64,000 bases of DNA. It comes from Clostridioides difficile. GTDB lineage: Bacteria > Bacillota > Clostridia > Peptostreptococcales > Peptostreptococcaceae. The stretch lies in assembly GCA_024919175.1 (NCBI GenBank), contig CP103804.1:1178001-1242000 (forward strand), in the 5' to 3' direction. The position numbers were made by a program, and so were the translations under genes. Below the pieces are notes generated by a model. It had not been told where the DNA came from. It searched no databases and saw only the letters and a list, made by a program, of their open reading frames with translations. Each line of letters begins with the position of its first letter. The first letter of the stretch is position 1. Shown piece after piece: positions 43,816 through 52,715 of the stretch.

Positions 43816-44667
43816 GTGAAGCTATTTAAAGTAAACATTAAAAAATACAGAGCACCTATATATAAATATGCTTTAGTAAATGTAAATTTGAGGTCTGCAA
43901 AATCTATAAATTCAAGTATTATAACTGTGATACCTCAAGGTTCTAAATTAGAGGTGTTAGATGAAGAAGACGATTGGATTAAAGTAATTTACAATTCTCA
44001 AGAAGGGTATGTATACAGGGATTTAATATCAGTAAGTGAATATGCTTGGAGTAATTTAAATTTAAGAGAAGATAAGTCTACAACTTCTAATATAATTACA
44101 GTAATTCCTGAAAAATCTAGGGTCGAAGTTCTACAGGTAGAGGGAGACTGGAGTAAAGTTGTATATGATGATAAGACAGGTTATGTTTTTAATTATTTTT
44201 TGTCAAGTGATGGAAATAAACCTAATGAATTAGATTATAAGGATTTTTACACTGATATGACTAAATTTGTTAATGAAAATAATATTAAAAGCACTAGTGA
44301 TTATCTAATTACTACAGACCTTAAAAATAAATATACTTATATTTTCAAGAAGGATAATGGTGGTTGGGGACAATTATATAAATGGGAATGTACTATAGGT
44401 AAACCTGAAACACCAACTATAACAGGCATATTTTATATAAGTGGTAGAAAGCCTTCCTTTGGAACAGATGAGTATTCAGTTAAGTATGCCACTAGAATTA
44501 AAGGTGGGTATTATTATCATTCTGTATTATATGATTCGACAGGAAGCTATATAATAGATGGTAGACTTGGTGAAGCTCTTAGCCATGGATGTATAAGACT
44601 AAGTACAGAAAATGCCAAGTGGATATATGATAATATACCAGATACAACAACAGTTATAATTCATTAA
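43816..44667 (+). CDS. SH3-domain L,D-transpeptidase (YkuD)
   Basis: About 283 residues from a GTG at 43816 (GAGAGGATGGG upstream; an ATG at 43798 is the alternative and adds MRGWVC). Two bacterial SH3 domains cover about residues 15-65 and 75-130 (VNLRSAKSINSSIITVIPQGSKLEVL, LNLREDKSTTSNIITVIPEKSRVEVL). The YkuD domain (about 155-283) ends with the catalytic motif SHGCIRLSTENAKW. The enzyme makes 3-3 peptidoglycan cross-links, abundant in C. difficile; the layout resembles its described Ldt enzymes. No signal peptide or membrane helix is visible. Confidence 0.9.
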   Translation: MKLFKVNIKKYRAPIYKYALVNVNLRSAKSINSSIITVIPQGSKLEVLDEEDDWIKVIYNSQEGYVYRDLISVSEYAWSNLNLREDKSTTSNIITVIPEKSRVEVLQVEGDWSKVVYDDKTGYVFNYFLSSDGNKPNELDYKDFYTDMTKFVNENNIKSTSDYLITTDLKNKYTYIFKKDNGGWGQLYKWECTIGKPETPTITGIFYISGRKPSFGTDEYSVKYATRIKGGYYYHSVLYDSTGSYIIDGRLGEALSHGCIRLSTENAKWIYDNIPDTTTVIIH

Positions 44668-44739
44668 ATAGATGTCAAACAATATTACTAATTTTAATGA
44701 GCTTAAAAAAAAATTAAAGATAAAGAGTTATATAATAAG

Positions 44740-44784
44740 AGAGTGTCTAAAATCAAATAAAAATATTTTAAGACACTCCCTTAT
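44740..44784. terminator. Bidirectional terminator between transpeptidase and alcohol dehydrogenase genes
   Basis: GAGTGTCTAAAAT / ATTTTAAGACACTC with a 10-base loop. T-rich on both sides of converging genes. Confidence 0.85.
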
Positions 44785-44818
44785 AAATATACATAATTAA
44801 TTTATAAGTGTGATTATA

Positions 44819-45964
44819 TTAAGAGATTTTCTTAAATAATTCTATAATCTTGTCTTTATCAAAGAAAACAGGATTAGCTCCAGCACAAGCATCTTTCATA
44901 GAATTTTCAGCAAGCAACTCAAAATTAGGATTATCAACACCAACATCTTTTAAAGATTTTGGGATTCCCACCTCTTCTGAAAGAGCCTTTATTTTATCTA
45001 TTACAAAATCAACACATTCTTTATCTGATTTGTCATGTACATTCATTCCAATAATTTCTGCTATTGGACGGAATTTAGAAGGTGCAGATTTAGCATTTTC
45101 TTCTTCAACTATTGGTAGCAACATAGCATTACATACCCCATGAGGTAAATAATATAAACCTCCCAATTGATGAGCCATGGCATGAACATTTCCAAGACCT
45201 GCATTACTAAAAGCAATTCCATTTAGAAAACAAGCATAACACATTTGCTCTCTAGCATCTACATCATTACCATCTTTAACAGCTCTAGGAAGATATTTAA
45301 ATATTTGTTTTATAGAATATAGTGCAGTTGAATCTGTAACATCATAAGCTCCATTAGCCACTACAGCTTCTATAGCATGAGTAAGTGCATCCATACCAGT
45401 TGCCGCTGTTAAGTTAGCTGGTTTACTAATCATTAATTCTGGGTCATTTACTGTCATTGTAGCTAGTGCATTTGTATCAACCATTATCATTTTTACATGT
45501 CTATCTTCATCTGTTATAACATAGTTTATTGTAACTTCAGCTGATGTACCAGCAGTAGTAGTTATAGCAACTATAGGAAGACATTTTTTAGAAGTTTTAT
45601 TTACACCTTCATAATCTCTAATGTCCCCTCCATTGGTAGCTAATATAGAAATAGCTTTACCACAATCTTGTGGAGAACCGCCACCTATAGTTATAACGAA
45701 GTCGCAATTTTCTGATTTTAATATTTCAAGTCCATTATTGACATTAGTTACAGTTGGATTTGGTTTAACTTCATCATAAATAGCAAAATTCACACCTATT
45801 TGAGATAACATATCTGTTACTTTTTTTACAGTACCATTTGAAGTTAGAAATTTATCACTAACAATAAATGCTTTTTTAGTGCCTAAAGATTTAATTGAAT
45901 CTTTAGCTTCACTAAGACACCCTTTTCCAAGTAAGTTTATTGGTGGTACATAGTAGATACTCAT
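44819..45964 (-). CDS. Iron-containing (type III) alcohol dehydrogenase
   Basis: 381 residues. NAD-binding GGGSPQDCGKAIS near 95-107, the family signature AITTTAGTSAEVT, and iron ligands within DALTHAIEAVVA, HAMAHQLGG and LPHGVCNAML. GGAGATTTT precedes the start. These cytosolic enzymes interconvert alcohols and aldehydes or hydroxy acids and oxo acids. It is transcribed after the IclR gene but behind a terminator, from its own upstream region carrying an operator-like sequence shared with the kdgT promoter. It is therefore likely part of the sugar-acid pathway encoded from 47591. Confidence 0.93.
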   Translation of the reverse strand: MSIYYVPPINLLGKGCLSEAKDSIKSLGTKKAFIVSDKFLTSNGTVKKVTDMLSQIGVNFAIYDEVKPNPTVTNVNNGLEILKSENCDFVITIGGGSPQDCGKAISILATNGGDIRDYEGVNKTSKKCLPIVAITTTAGTSAEVTINYVITDEDRHVKMIMVDTNALATMTVNDPELMISKPANLTAATGMDALTHAIEAVVANGAYDVTDSTALYSIKQIFKYLPRAVKDGNDVDAREQMCYACFLNGIAFSNAGLGNVHAMAHQLGGLYYLPHGVCNAMLLPIVEEENAKSAPSKFRPIAEIIGMNVHDKSDKECVDFVIDKIKALSEEVGIPKSLKDVGVDNPNFELLAENSMKDACAGANPVFFDKDKIIELFKKIS

Positions 45965-46096
45965 AGTTAAAATCTCCTTTTTGAATTAATTTTTATGTAA
46001 AATATACGTACTTATAGTAGTCTTATACTAATTAACACGTTATATATTGGTTTTTAAGGTTAAAATATATATTGCGAGTTTTTATATAAGAACTAA

Positions 46097-46112
46097 GTTC
46101 GTAATTACGATT
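46097..46112 (-). promoter_or_regulatory. Candidate IclR operator upstream of the alcohol dehydrogenase
   Basis: GTTCGTAATTACGATT, a near-perfect palindrome around TTCGTAATTACGA, 133 bp before the dehydrogenase start. It resembles two copies at the kdgT promoter. No convincing -35/-10 was found here. Confidence 0.55.
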
Positions 46113-46179
46113 ATGATTAGAATTTAACATAGTATTTTTATCATATCAATAAAAATATTAAAAATAAAAAAGAGTATAA

Positions 46180-46223
46180 AAAAAACAAAGTTACTGAAAT
46201 TAAGTCAGCAACTTTGTTTTTAT
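46180..46223 (-). terminator. Terminator of the IclR gene
   Basis: On the minus strand, AAAACAAAGTTGCTG / CAGTAACTTTGTTTT with a 9-base loop, followed by a run of T, five bases after the stop codon. Confidence 0.9.
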
Positions 46224-46227
46224 CAAT

Positions 46228-47004
46228 CTAATTTATTATAATATCTTCATTACGTTCTTCCATCATAGATTGAATATTTTTTTGTGCATTTAGAAGTAAT
46301 TTTTTTATTAGTTCTATTTTTTCTTCACTAGACCTAAAAAGTGGAAGTGTTACACTAACAGCAGCTCTTATACATCCATTTTTTCTTATTGGTACAGCAA
46401 AACATTTTAGATATTCCATTGATTCTTCACATTCTGAAGCTATTTGAGTTTCACGAACTTCAAGAAGCTGTTCATACAAAATATCAAAATCAGTAATTGA
46501 TTTTTTTGTAAATCCTTTTAAACCATCTGGATATAAATTTATTAGCTCTTCCTTATCAAAATCACATAAAAGTGCTTTACCAAGACCTGTACAATTAGCA
46601 GGAATTTTTTTACCAACATAAGAAATAAGTCTAATTGGCTCTGGTGAGTCAACTTTTCCAATATAAAGAACTTCGTTATTGTCAAGTATACCAAGTTGGC
46701 AAGTTTCAGAACAAGAATTAACTATATTAGTCATTTCATCAACTATGTAGTTAAAAATAGTTCTTTTTTCAAAAAACGAAGACCCTAATGTGTAAGAACG
46801 TATACCTATGGAATATTTAGACGTATTTTTATTAATAGTAATGTATTTTCTGGCATTAAGTGTATGGACTATAGGAAAGATACTACTTTTTGGAGCATTG
46901 ATAGCATCTGCTATTTCTGTAAGAGTATATCCATTCTCAGATTCAGCTAATGCTTCTAAAATATCTAATATCCTAGCTGTTGGGCGATGATTATCTGAAG
47001 TCAT
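46228..47004 (-). CDS. IclR-family transcriptional regulator
   Basis: 258 residues. N-terminal winged helix (about 8-70: RILDILEALAESENGYTLTEIADAINAPKSSIFPIVHTLNARKYI). C-terminal IclR effector domain (about 80-245: NSCSETCQLGILDNNEVLYIGKVDSPEPIRLISYVGKKIPANCTGLGKALLCD, and CAFAVPIRK-type CFAVPIRKNGCIRAAVSVTLPL). GGGGGAAA precedes the start. IclR proteins control catabolic operons for sugar acids and aromatic acids, such as KdgR for kdgT. It lies between the dehydrogenase and the kdgT operon, whose promoters share palindromes, so it probably represses both. Confidence 0.94.
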   Translation of the reverse strand: MTSDNHRPTARILDILEALAESENGYTLTEIADAINAPKSSIFPIVHTLNARKYITINKNTSKYSIGIRSYTLGSSFFEKRTIFNYIVDEMTNIVNSCSETCQLGILDNNEVLYIGKVDSPEPIRLISYVGKKIPANCTGLGKALLCDFDKEELINLYPDGLKGFTKKSITDFDILYEQLLEVRETQIASECEESMEYLKCFAVPIRKNGCIRAAVSVTLPLFRSSEEKIELIKKLLLNAQKNIQSMMEERNEDIIIN

Positions 47005-47439
47005 AAATTTCCCCCTATCTTTGTTAATTTAAAGTGTTAGAATATGTTGATTTTAGCATACTGTGTAATAATTTACAATGTAGAAATAAAATATATGACT
47101 GCTTGAATAAATGAGCCTTCATCATAAATATTTACAGACAATTTTTCTTATGAAAATTTGTATTGAAGATTCAATATAATTTCCAAAATATACCTGAAGA
47201 AAGTAAGTTGTATTTAGCTATATAATTTAAGATAAACCACTAATAGTCATATTCTATATATAAATATCAAAATATTATGAATTTAAGATATTATAAGTTT
47301 AAATTATATAACCAATAACATATAGAAGTGAATTGAGGAAAATTAATTTTTATATTTTGCATATAATGAAGATAATTGATAACTGTTGGCATATTATCAG
47401 ATAATTTGAAAAAATTTTGACAAAAACTTATTTTTTTTA

Positions 47440-47526
47440 TTGACTCATAATTAGGAAAATGCTATCATTAACTCAAAGATTCGTAAATAAAAACCTAGTT
47501 CTTAAATACGAACCGAAACGGCCGTT
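47440..47526 (+). promoter_or_regulatory. kdgT operon promoter with two operator-like palindromes
   Basis: TTGACT (47440-47445), 17 bp, TATCAT (47463-47468). Downstream lie GATTCGTAAATAAAAA (47478-47493) and GTTCTTAAATACGAAC (47498-47513), half- and near-full versions of the site before the alcohol dehydrogenase, then a perfect GC-rich palindrome AACGGCCGTT (47517-47526). The DNA 47005-47439 shows nothing else that I recognise. Confidence 0.6.
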
Positions 47527-47590
47527 AAAATTAAAGTTAAAAAAATTTAATAAGAGTAATTAAATATCATGTTTTAGGAGGAGTAACTTT

Positions 47591-48565
47591 ATGATAATGG
47601 ATTTTATTAAAAAAATTCCTGCAGGTATGATGATAGTTCCAATGTTTATAGCAGCTTTCATTAATACATTTTGCCCAGATATTGTACAAATAGGTTCATT
47701 TACAACAGCAGTATTTTCAAGTGTTGGGTCTGCAACTATAATAGGGGTTCAGCTAGTGTGTCTTGGAACTCAGCTTCAATTTAAAGAAATGCCAAAAGTA
47801 TTAAAAAGAGGAGGCATACTTCTTGGTTCTAAATTTGCTATAGGTGCTTTAATAGGTATACTTATAGGAAAATTATTTGGAATGGATGGAGTATTAGGTC
47901 TTACAACTTTGGCAGTTATAAGTGCAGTTACAAATAGTAATGGTAGTATATATCTTTCATTAATGACTTCATATGGAGATGAAACAGATTGTGCAACTAT
48001 GAGTTTACTTACTTTGAATGATGGCCCATTTTTTACATTGATAGCTCTTGGGACTTCAGGACTTGCAAATGTTCCATTAATGTCATTATTAGCTGCAATT
48101 GTACCAATACTTGTTGGTATGATAATAGGTAACTTTGATAAAAAGATGAAAGAATTTTTAGAACCAGGGTGTAATTTATTAGTTCCTTTTGTAGGATTTG
48201 CACTTGGAAGTAGCATAAATCTTGCAAGTATATTAAAAGGAGGATTATCTGGAGTATTACTTGGATTAATATCTGTGTTTGTAGGAGGCGTATTTATAGT
48301 ATTCTGTGATAGATTTATAGGTAAACGTCCAGGGTATGCAGGATGGGCTGTAGCTACAACTGCAGGGAATGCAATTGCTGTTCCTGCTGCTGTTGCATTA
48401 GTTGACCCAACATGGCAACCATATGTTGCAACAGCTACAACTCAAGTAGCAGCTGCAGTAGTTGTTACTGCGATATTAGTTCCTCTTATAACTAGCTGGT
48501 GGGCTAAGAAATATGGATGTCCTAAATTCCCAAAACAAAAAGATGATGGTACCATAGTCGCCTGA
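47591..48565 (+). CDS. kdgT: 2-keto-3-deoxygluconate permease (KdgT family)
   Basis: 324 residues with about ten hydrophobic helices. Start MIMDFIKKIPAGMMIVPMFIAAFINTFCPDI, and TNSNGSIYLSLMTSYGDE, TLNDGPFFTLIALG and ATTAGNAIAVPAAVALVDPTW, are characteristic KdgT motifs. AGGAGG precedes the ATG. It imports 2-keto-3-deoxygluconate or a related sugar acid with protons. It is first gene of the sugar-acid operon and is followed by dehydratase, FAH and aldolase-like genes. Confidence 0.92.
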   Translation: MIMDFIKKIPAGMMIVPMFIAAFINTFCPDIVQIGSFTTAVFSSVGSATIIGVQLVCLGTQLQFKEMPKVLKRGGILLGSKFAIGALIGILIGKLFGMDGVLGLTTLAVISAVTNSNGSIYLSLMTSYGDETDCATMSLLTLNDGPFFTLIALGTSGLANVPLMSLLAAIVPILVGMIIGNFDKKMKEFLEPGCNLLVPFVGFALGSSINLASILKGGLSGVLLGLISVFVGGVFIVFCDRFIGKRPGYAGWAVATTAGNAIAVPAAVALVDPTWQPYVATATTQVAAAVVVTAILVPLITSWWAKKYGCPKFPKQKDDGTIVA

Positions 48566-48642
48566 TGAATACCGATATATGATTACTAAGATGGTTTTGT
48601 ATGTTAATAAAATTATATTATTTATAAAGGAGAACAAAGATA

Positions 48643-48948
48643 ATGATAAATGCAGTGATAATTGACGAAAAAGATAATGTTGCAGTAGCTATTGAGGCAA
48701 TATCTAAGAATAGTGAAATCAATTTTAAATTAAAAGATAAAACAATAAAGACAATAACAGCTTTAGATGATATAACTATTTATCATAAATTAGCTATAAA
48801 GGATATGGCTGAAGGAGATAAAGTCACTAAATATGGAGAGCATATAGGAGAAGCTAATCAAGAAATAAAAATTGGTCAACATGTACATATTCACAATGTT
48901 AAAAGTGTCAGGGAAGATTTAGATAAACAAATTGTATCAAACATATAA
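48643..48948 (+). CDS. UxaA-type dehydratase small subunit (SAF domain)
   Basis: 101 residues. A SAF domain (DDITIYHKLAIKDMAEGDKVTKYGEHIGEANQEIKIGQHVHIHNVKSVR) corresponds to the N-terminal part of altronate dehydratase UxaA. In this split form it pairs with the large subunit encoded 168 bp downstream. The same split is seen in sulfolactate sulfo-lyase (SuyA/SuyB) and in galactarate-type dehydratases, so the substrate is uncertain. AAGGAGAAC precedes the start. Confidence 0.88.
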   Translation: MINAVIIDEKDNVAVAIEAISKNSEINFKLKDKTIKTITALDDITIYHKLAIKDMAEGDKVTKYGEHIGEANQEIKIGQHVHIHNVKSVREDLDKQIVSNI

Positions 48949-49116
48949 AGTAACATTTATAATTCAAGAAAAGTAGTATTAAGTGATTAAAATGTTTAGA
49001 GTTGAATGATTAAATAAGAAGGATTTTAGTTAGCTAATTAGCAATAAGAATAAAATTTATTGTACAAGAAAATCACATAAAGTATGATAAAAAGACTATT
49101 TTAGGAGGAAATCAAT

Positions 49117-50277
49117 ATGAAATTTTATGGATATAAAAGACCTGATGGAAGAGTTGGTATAAGAAATCACATATTAATATTACCTACAAGTGTGTGTGCA
49201 TCAGATACAACGAGAATTATAGCATCACAAGTTCAAGGGGCCGTTACTTTTAATAATCAAAATGGATGTTCTCAAGTAAGCTCAGACCAACAATTAACTA
49301 TGGATGTTATGGCTGGATACGCAGCAAATCCTAATGTATATGGTGTGATAGTTGTGTCTTTAGGTTGTGAAAATTGCCAAAATGATTTGGTAGTTGATGC
49401 AATAAAAGAGAGAACAAATAAACCAATAAAGACTCTTGTAATACAAGAAGAGCATGGAACTTTAAAAACGATAGAAAAAGCTGTTCGTTATGCCAGAGAA
49501 ATGGCACAAGAAGCTTCTATACTTAGAAAAGAAGAATTTCCAATATCTGAACTTATATTAGGGACTGAATGTGGTGGGTCTGACCCAACAAGTGGGCTAG
49601 CTGCTAATCCTCTAATAGGAGAATTAAGTGATAGACTTGTTGATTTAGGGTCTACTTCAATTTTAAGTGAAACTACTGAATTTATAGGAGCAGAACATAT
49701 ATTAGCTAGAAGAGCAGTAAATGAAGAAGTAAAAGAAAAAATATTACATATAGTACATAGATACGAAGATTCATTAAAATTAGTTGGAGAAGAAGTTAGA
49801 GAAGGAAATCCATCTCCTGGAAATATAGCTGGTGGGCTTACAAGTTTGGAAGAAAAATCACTAGGCTGTATACACAAAGGTGGACACAGAGTAATAAGTG
49901 AAGTATATGATTATGCAAAGCAAATTGACAAGAAGGGTCTCGTAATAATGGATACACCAGGAAATGATGCTTCATCTGTTGCTGGTATGGTTGCAGGAGG
50001 AGCTCAAGTAGTAGTATTTAGTACAGGGAGAGGGACTCCATCAGGAAATCCAATAGCTCCAGTAATAAAAATAACTGGAAATAAAATAACTTTTGCAAAT
50101 ATGGAAGATAATATGGATTTTGATGCTAGTCCAGTTATATATGGACCACAGACAATGGAAGAATTGACAGATGATTTATTAAATCTAGTTGTAGATGTAG
50201 CAAATGGTAAGCAATCAAAAGCAGAATCACTTGGATATACTGAAATGGCGATAGCTAGAGTGTGTAATTATGTATAA
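49117..50277 (+). CDS. UxaA-type dehydratase large subunit
   Basis: 386 residues. GYKRPDGRVGIRNHILILPTSVCASDT at the start, CENCQND, LGTECGGSDPTSGLAANPLIGELSD and GNPIAPVIKITGN are all hallmarks of the UxaA/GarD C-terminal domain, including cysteines likely to hold a metal or Fe-S site. It removes water (or a similar group) from a sugar acid to give a 2-keto-3-deoxy product. It works with the SAF subunit at 48643. AGGAGGAAAT precedes the start. Confidence 0.9.
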   Translation: MKFYGYKRPDGRVGIRNHILILPTSVCASDTTRIIASQVQGAVTFNNQNGCSQVSSDQQLTMDVMAGYAANPNVYGVIVVSLGCENCQNDLVVDAIKERTNKPIKTLVIQEEHGTLKTIEKAVRYAREMAQEASILRKEEFPISELILGTECGGSDPTSGLAANPLIGELSDRLVDLGSTSILSETTEFIGAEHILARRAVNEEVKEKILHIVHRYEDSLKLVGEEVREGNPSPGNIAGGLTSLEEKSLGCIHKGGHRVISEVYDYAKQIDKKGLVIMDTPGNDASSVAGMVAGGAQVVVFSTGRGTPSGNPIAPVIKITGNKITFANMEDNMDFDASPVIYGPQTMEELTDDLLNLVVDVANGKQSKAESLGYTEMAIARVCNYV

Positions 50278-50329
50278 AATATAAGACTTAAAAAAGTATG
50301 TATTTAGAATTTTACTAAAGGGTGATAGT

Positions 50330-51232
50330 ATGAAGTTTGTTAGTTTTAGTAGTATAGAAGATACATCTAGAAATGTAGGAATTCTCTCAAAAGATGAATT
50401 ATTTATAATTGATGTCAATTCCATAAGTCTTAGTAAATTTTTTATAGATGTAAACGATTTAATTCAAAGTATATCTCAAGATGATATTCTTAAGTTAAAA
50501 AATATTATAAGTGAAGAAACATTCAATGACTATAATGTTTTTAAAAAAGAAGAGTGTACTATATATGTTCCTATAGAAAAGCCAATACACGATATTTTAT
50601 GTGTAGGAGTAAACTATAAAGAGCATCTTGAAGAAACTCAGACTCATTTTGATAGTAGCTTTGAAGAACCTGAGAAAACAGTCTATTTTACAAAACGTGT
50701 GATAAAGGCAATAGGTCCAGAAGACGAGATAGATGCTCATTTTGATATAAATAATCAATTGGATTATGAAGTTGAACTTGGAGTAGTAATAGGTAAAACA
50801 GGTGTTAATATAAAAAAAGAAGATGTAGAAGATTATATCTTTGGATACACTGTGATAAATGATATTTCTGCTAGAAAGTTGCAAAAAGAACATGTTCAAT
50901 GGTTTAGGGGAAAGGGATTAGATACATTTACATCTTTAGGGCCATGTATCTTACATAAAAGTGCAATTTCTTTTCCAGTAAAACTTAATGTATATAGTAG
51001 GGTAAATGGTGAAGAAAGACAAAATTCTAATACAGAGTTATTCATATCAGATATCTCAGATATAATTTCAGAACTTTCAAAAGGGATGACTTTAGAGGCA
51101 GGGGATATTATAGCTACTGGAACACCTTCTGGAGTGGGGATGGGTTTTTCTCCTCCTCAATATATGAATAGTGGAGATGTAATTGAATGTGAGATTGAAG
51201 GTATTGGAGTACTGAAAAATTATGTTAAGTAA
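50330..51232 (+). CDS. Fumarylacetoacetate hydrolase (FAH) family protein
   Basis: 300 residues. The FAH catalytic domain covers about 85-295: ILCVGVNYKEHLEET, metal-binding acids in LDYEVELGVVIGK, NDISARKLQKEHVQWFRGKGLDTFTSLGP and GDIIATGTPSGVGMG. Members include 2-keto-3-deoxy-sugar-acid dehydratases and C-C hydrolases; here a dehydratase or hydrolase on a keto-deoxy acid would fit. It follows the dehydratase large subunit by 52 bp in the operon. Confidence 0.9.
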   Translation: MKFVSFSSIEDTSRNVGILSKDELFIIDVNSISLSKFFIDVNDLIQSISQDDILKLKNIISEETFNDYNVFKKEECTIYVPIEKPIHDILCVGVNYKEHLEETQTHFDSSFEEPEKTVYFTKRVIKAIGPEDEIDAHFDINNQLDYEVELGVVIGKTGVNIKKEDVEDYIFGYTVINDISARKLQKEHVQWFRGKGLDTFTSLGPCILHKSAISFPVKLNVYSRVNGEERQNSNTELFISDISDIISELSKGMTLEAGDIIATGTPSGVGMGFSPPQYMNSGDVIECEIEGIGVLKNYVK

Positions 51233-51313
51233 ATGTTTTATTATATAATCTTAAAACATAGGCTAGAAACATATTAAATGAACATATCAAAATAAATTTT
51301 AGGAGTTTAAATT

Positions 51314-52207
51314 ATGAAAGCAGAATTTTTGACACCAGTTGTTACAATATTTGATGAAGACGGAAATTTAGATAGAGAAGGAAATAAAAAAGTCTATGAC
51401 CACCTTATAGATGGAGGCGTAGATGGTTTAGTTATAATGGGAAGTACTGGAGAGTTCTTCAATATGTCTATGGATATGCAAAAAGAACTTATAGATTTAG
51501 TAGTTAATCATGTTGATAAGAGAGTTAAAGTGTTTATAGGTACAAGTCGTATGTGTGTAGATGAGTCTATTGAACTTTCAAATTATGCACATAATAGTGG
51601 AGCAGATGGAGTTATGATAATAAGTCCTTATTATTTCTCACTTGATGATGATAGTATTGAACTGTTTTACAGTAAAATAGCTGAAAACACAGATGCTGAA
51701 ATATACCTATATAATTATCCAGATAGAACTGGTTATGATTTAAGTCCAGAACTTACATTAAAACTTGCAAGAAAGCATAAAAATATAGTTGGATATAAAG
51801 ATACAGTAACTTTAATGGGACACACTAGAGATTTAATAAATACTATGAAAACAGAGTTCCCAGATTTTAAGATATATAGTGGATATGATGAAAATTTTAT
51901 ACACAACTTAATGTCTGGAGGAGCAGGATGTATAGGAGGATTATCAAATCTAATTCCAGAAATTTGTTCTAAGTGGGCTGAAGCTTATAATAATAAGGAC
52001 ATGGATAAAGTTATTGAAATTCAACAGTATATTAATAAAGCAATGGATTTTTATTTAATAACAAATCCATTTATACCAGCAATGAAGAAAGCTATGAATA
52101 TTAGAGGATTAGAAATAAGTGATTATGTAACAGTTCCATTTATAAAGCCAGATGAAAATCAAGTATGTAAAATTAAAAAGTTAATGGATGAATTAAATAT
52201 AAATTAG
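51314..52207 (+). CDS. DapA-family aldolase/dehydratase (KDG aldolase-like)
   Basis: 297 residues. TIM-barrel class I aldolase of the dihydrodipicolinate synthase superfamily: GLVIMGSTGEFFNMS near 35-49, Tyr in YLYNYPDRTGYDLS and Schiff-base Lys in NIVGYKDTV. Its place in a sugar-acid operon argues against lysine biosynthesis and for cleavage or dehydration of 2-keto-3-deoxy acids. It is the last gene of the operon. AGGAGTTT precedes the start. Confidence 0.88.
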   Translation: MKAEFLTPVVTIFDEDGNLDREGNKKVYDHLIDGGVDGLVIMGSTGEFFNMSMDMQKELIDLVVNHVDKRVKVFIGTSRMCVDESIELSNYAHNSGADGVMIISPYYFSLDDDSIELFYSKIAENTDAEIYLYNYPDRTGYDLSPELTLKLARKHKNIVGYKDTVTLMGHTRDLINTMKTEFPDFKIYSGYDENFIHNLMSGGAGCIGGLSNLIPEICSKWAEAYNNKDMDKVIEIQQYINKAMDFYLITNPFIPAMKKAMNIRGLEISDYVTVPFIKPDENQVCKIKKLMDELNIN

Positions 52208-52212
52208 GAAGA

Positions 52213-52263
52213 TAAAGAGGGTTTTAGATTGATTTTTATAGTCATTTTAAACCCTCTTTTTGA
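52213..52263 (+). terminator. Terminator of the kdgT operon
   Basis: AAAGAGGGTTTTA / TTAAACCCTCTTTTT with a long loop, 6 bases after the stop codon. Confidence 0.85.
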
Positions 52264-52338
52264 AGAGATATATTAAATCAACCTTGCAAATTAATTAACA
52301 ATAAACTACAATTATCTTAATGAAAAGTTAAATATAAA

Positions 52339-52500
52339 TAATACTAGGGTACTATTTTAGTTTAATAGGGAAAGTGATGAAAATTCACTACAGCCCCCGC
52401 TACTGTATACGGATACAAAATCAAATCCACTGAAATTCATAGTAATTTTGGGAAGGTTGATGGAGGGAAAGCCGTGAGTCAGGAGACCTGCCCAGTATTA
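52339..52500 (+). promoter_or_regulatory. Cobalamin riboswitch (aptamer)
   Basis: GGGAAAGTGATGAAAATTCACTACAGCCCCCGCTACTG-type core (52368-52404) and the B12 box with GCCGTGAGTCAGGAGACCTGCC (52470-52491). P1 closes as TAATACT (52339-52345) with AGTATTA (52494-52500). It lies upstream of an ABC importer for B12-like compounds, which it should switch off when cobalamin is plentiful. Confidence 0.96.
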
Positions 52501-52545
52501 CATAAATACAATTTAGGGTGGAGATTGTAGTTTATAATAAAATGA

Positions 52546-52617
52546 GATATCAATTCATTTTTTATAAAATTGATATAGAAGCTTCTCCTTGCTAATTTTG
52601 GAGAAGCTTTTTATTTT
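52546..52617 (+). terminator. Expression platform of the riboswitch: hairpin and terminator
   Basis: ATATCAATT (52547-52555) / AATTGATAT (52568-52576), then the terminator AAGCTTCTCC / GGAGAAGCTT (52579-52609) followed by TTTATTTT. It lies between the aptamer and the importer genes. Confidence 0.85.
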
Positions 52618-52715
52618 ACTAAAAAGCTTTATTAAAAATTTAATTTTAGTAAGCTATTTTTTTAATATGTATATGTGTAGCCACTCACAAAAAATAAAAT
52701 AATGGAGTGAAAGAG

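Noticed and set aside
47776..48216. Long minus-strand open frame inside kdgT, and similar antisense frames inside nrd, btuC, pts and uxaA genes
   Set aside because: Shadows of real genes: no ribosome sites, and residue content mirrors the coding strand.
51314..52207. Lysine biosynthesis dapA
   Set aside because: The operon context (KdgT, UxaA, FAH, IclR) points to sugar-acid catabolism. The DapA fold is shared by many aldolases.
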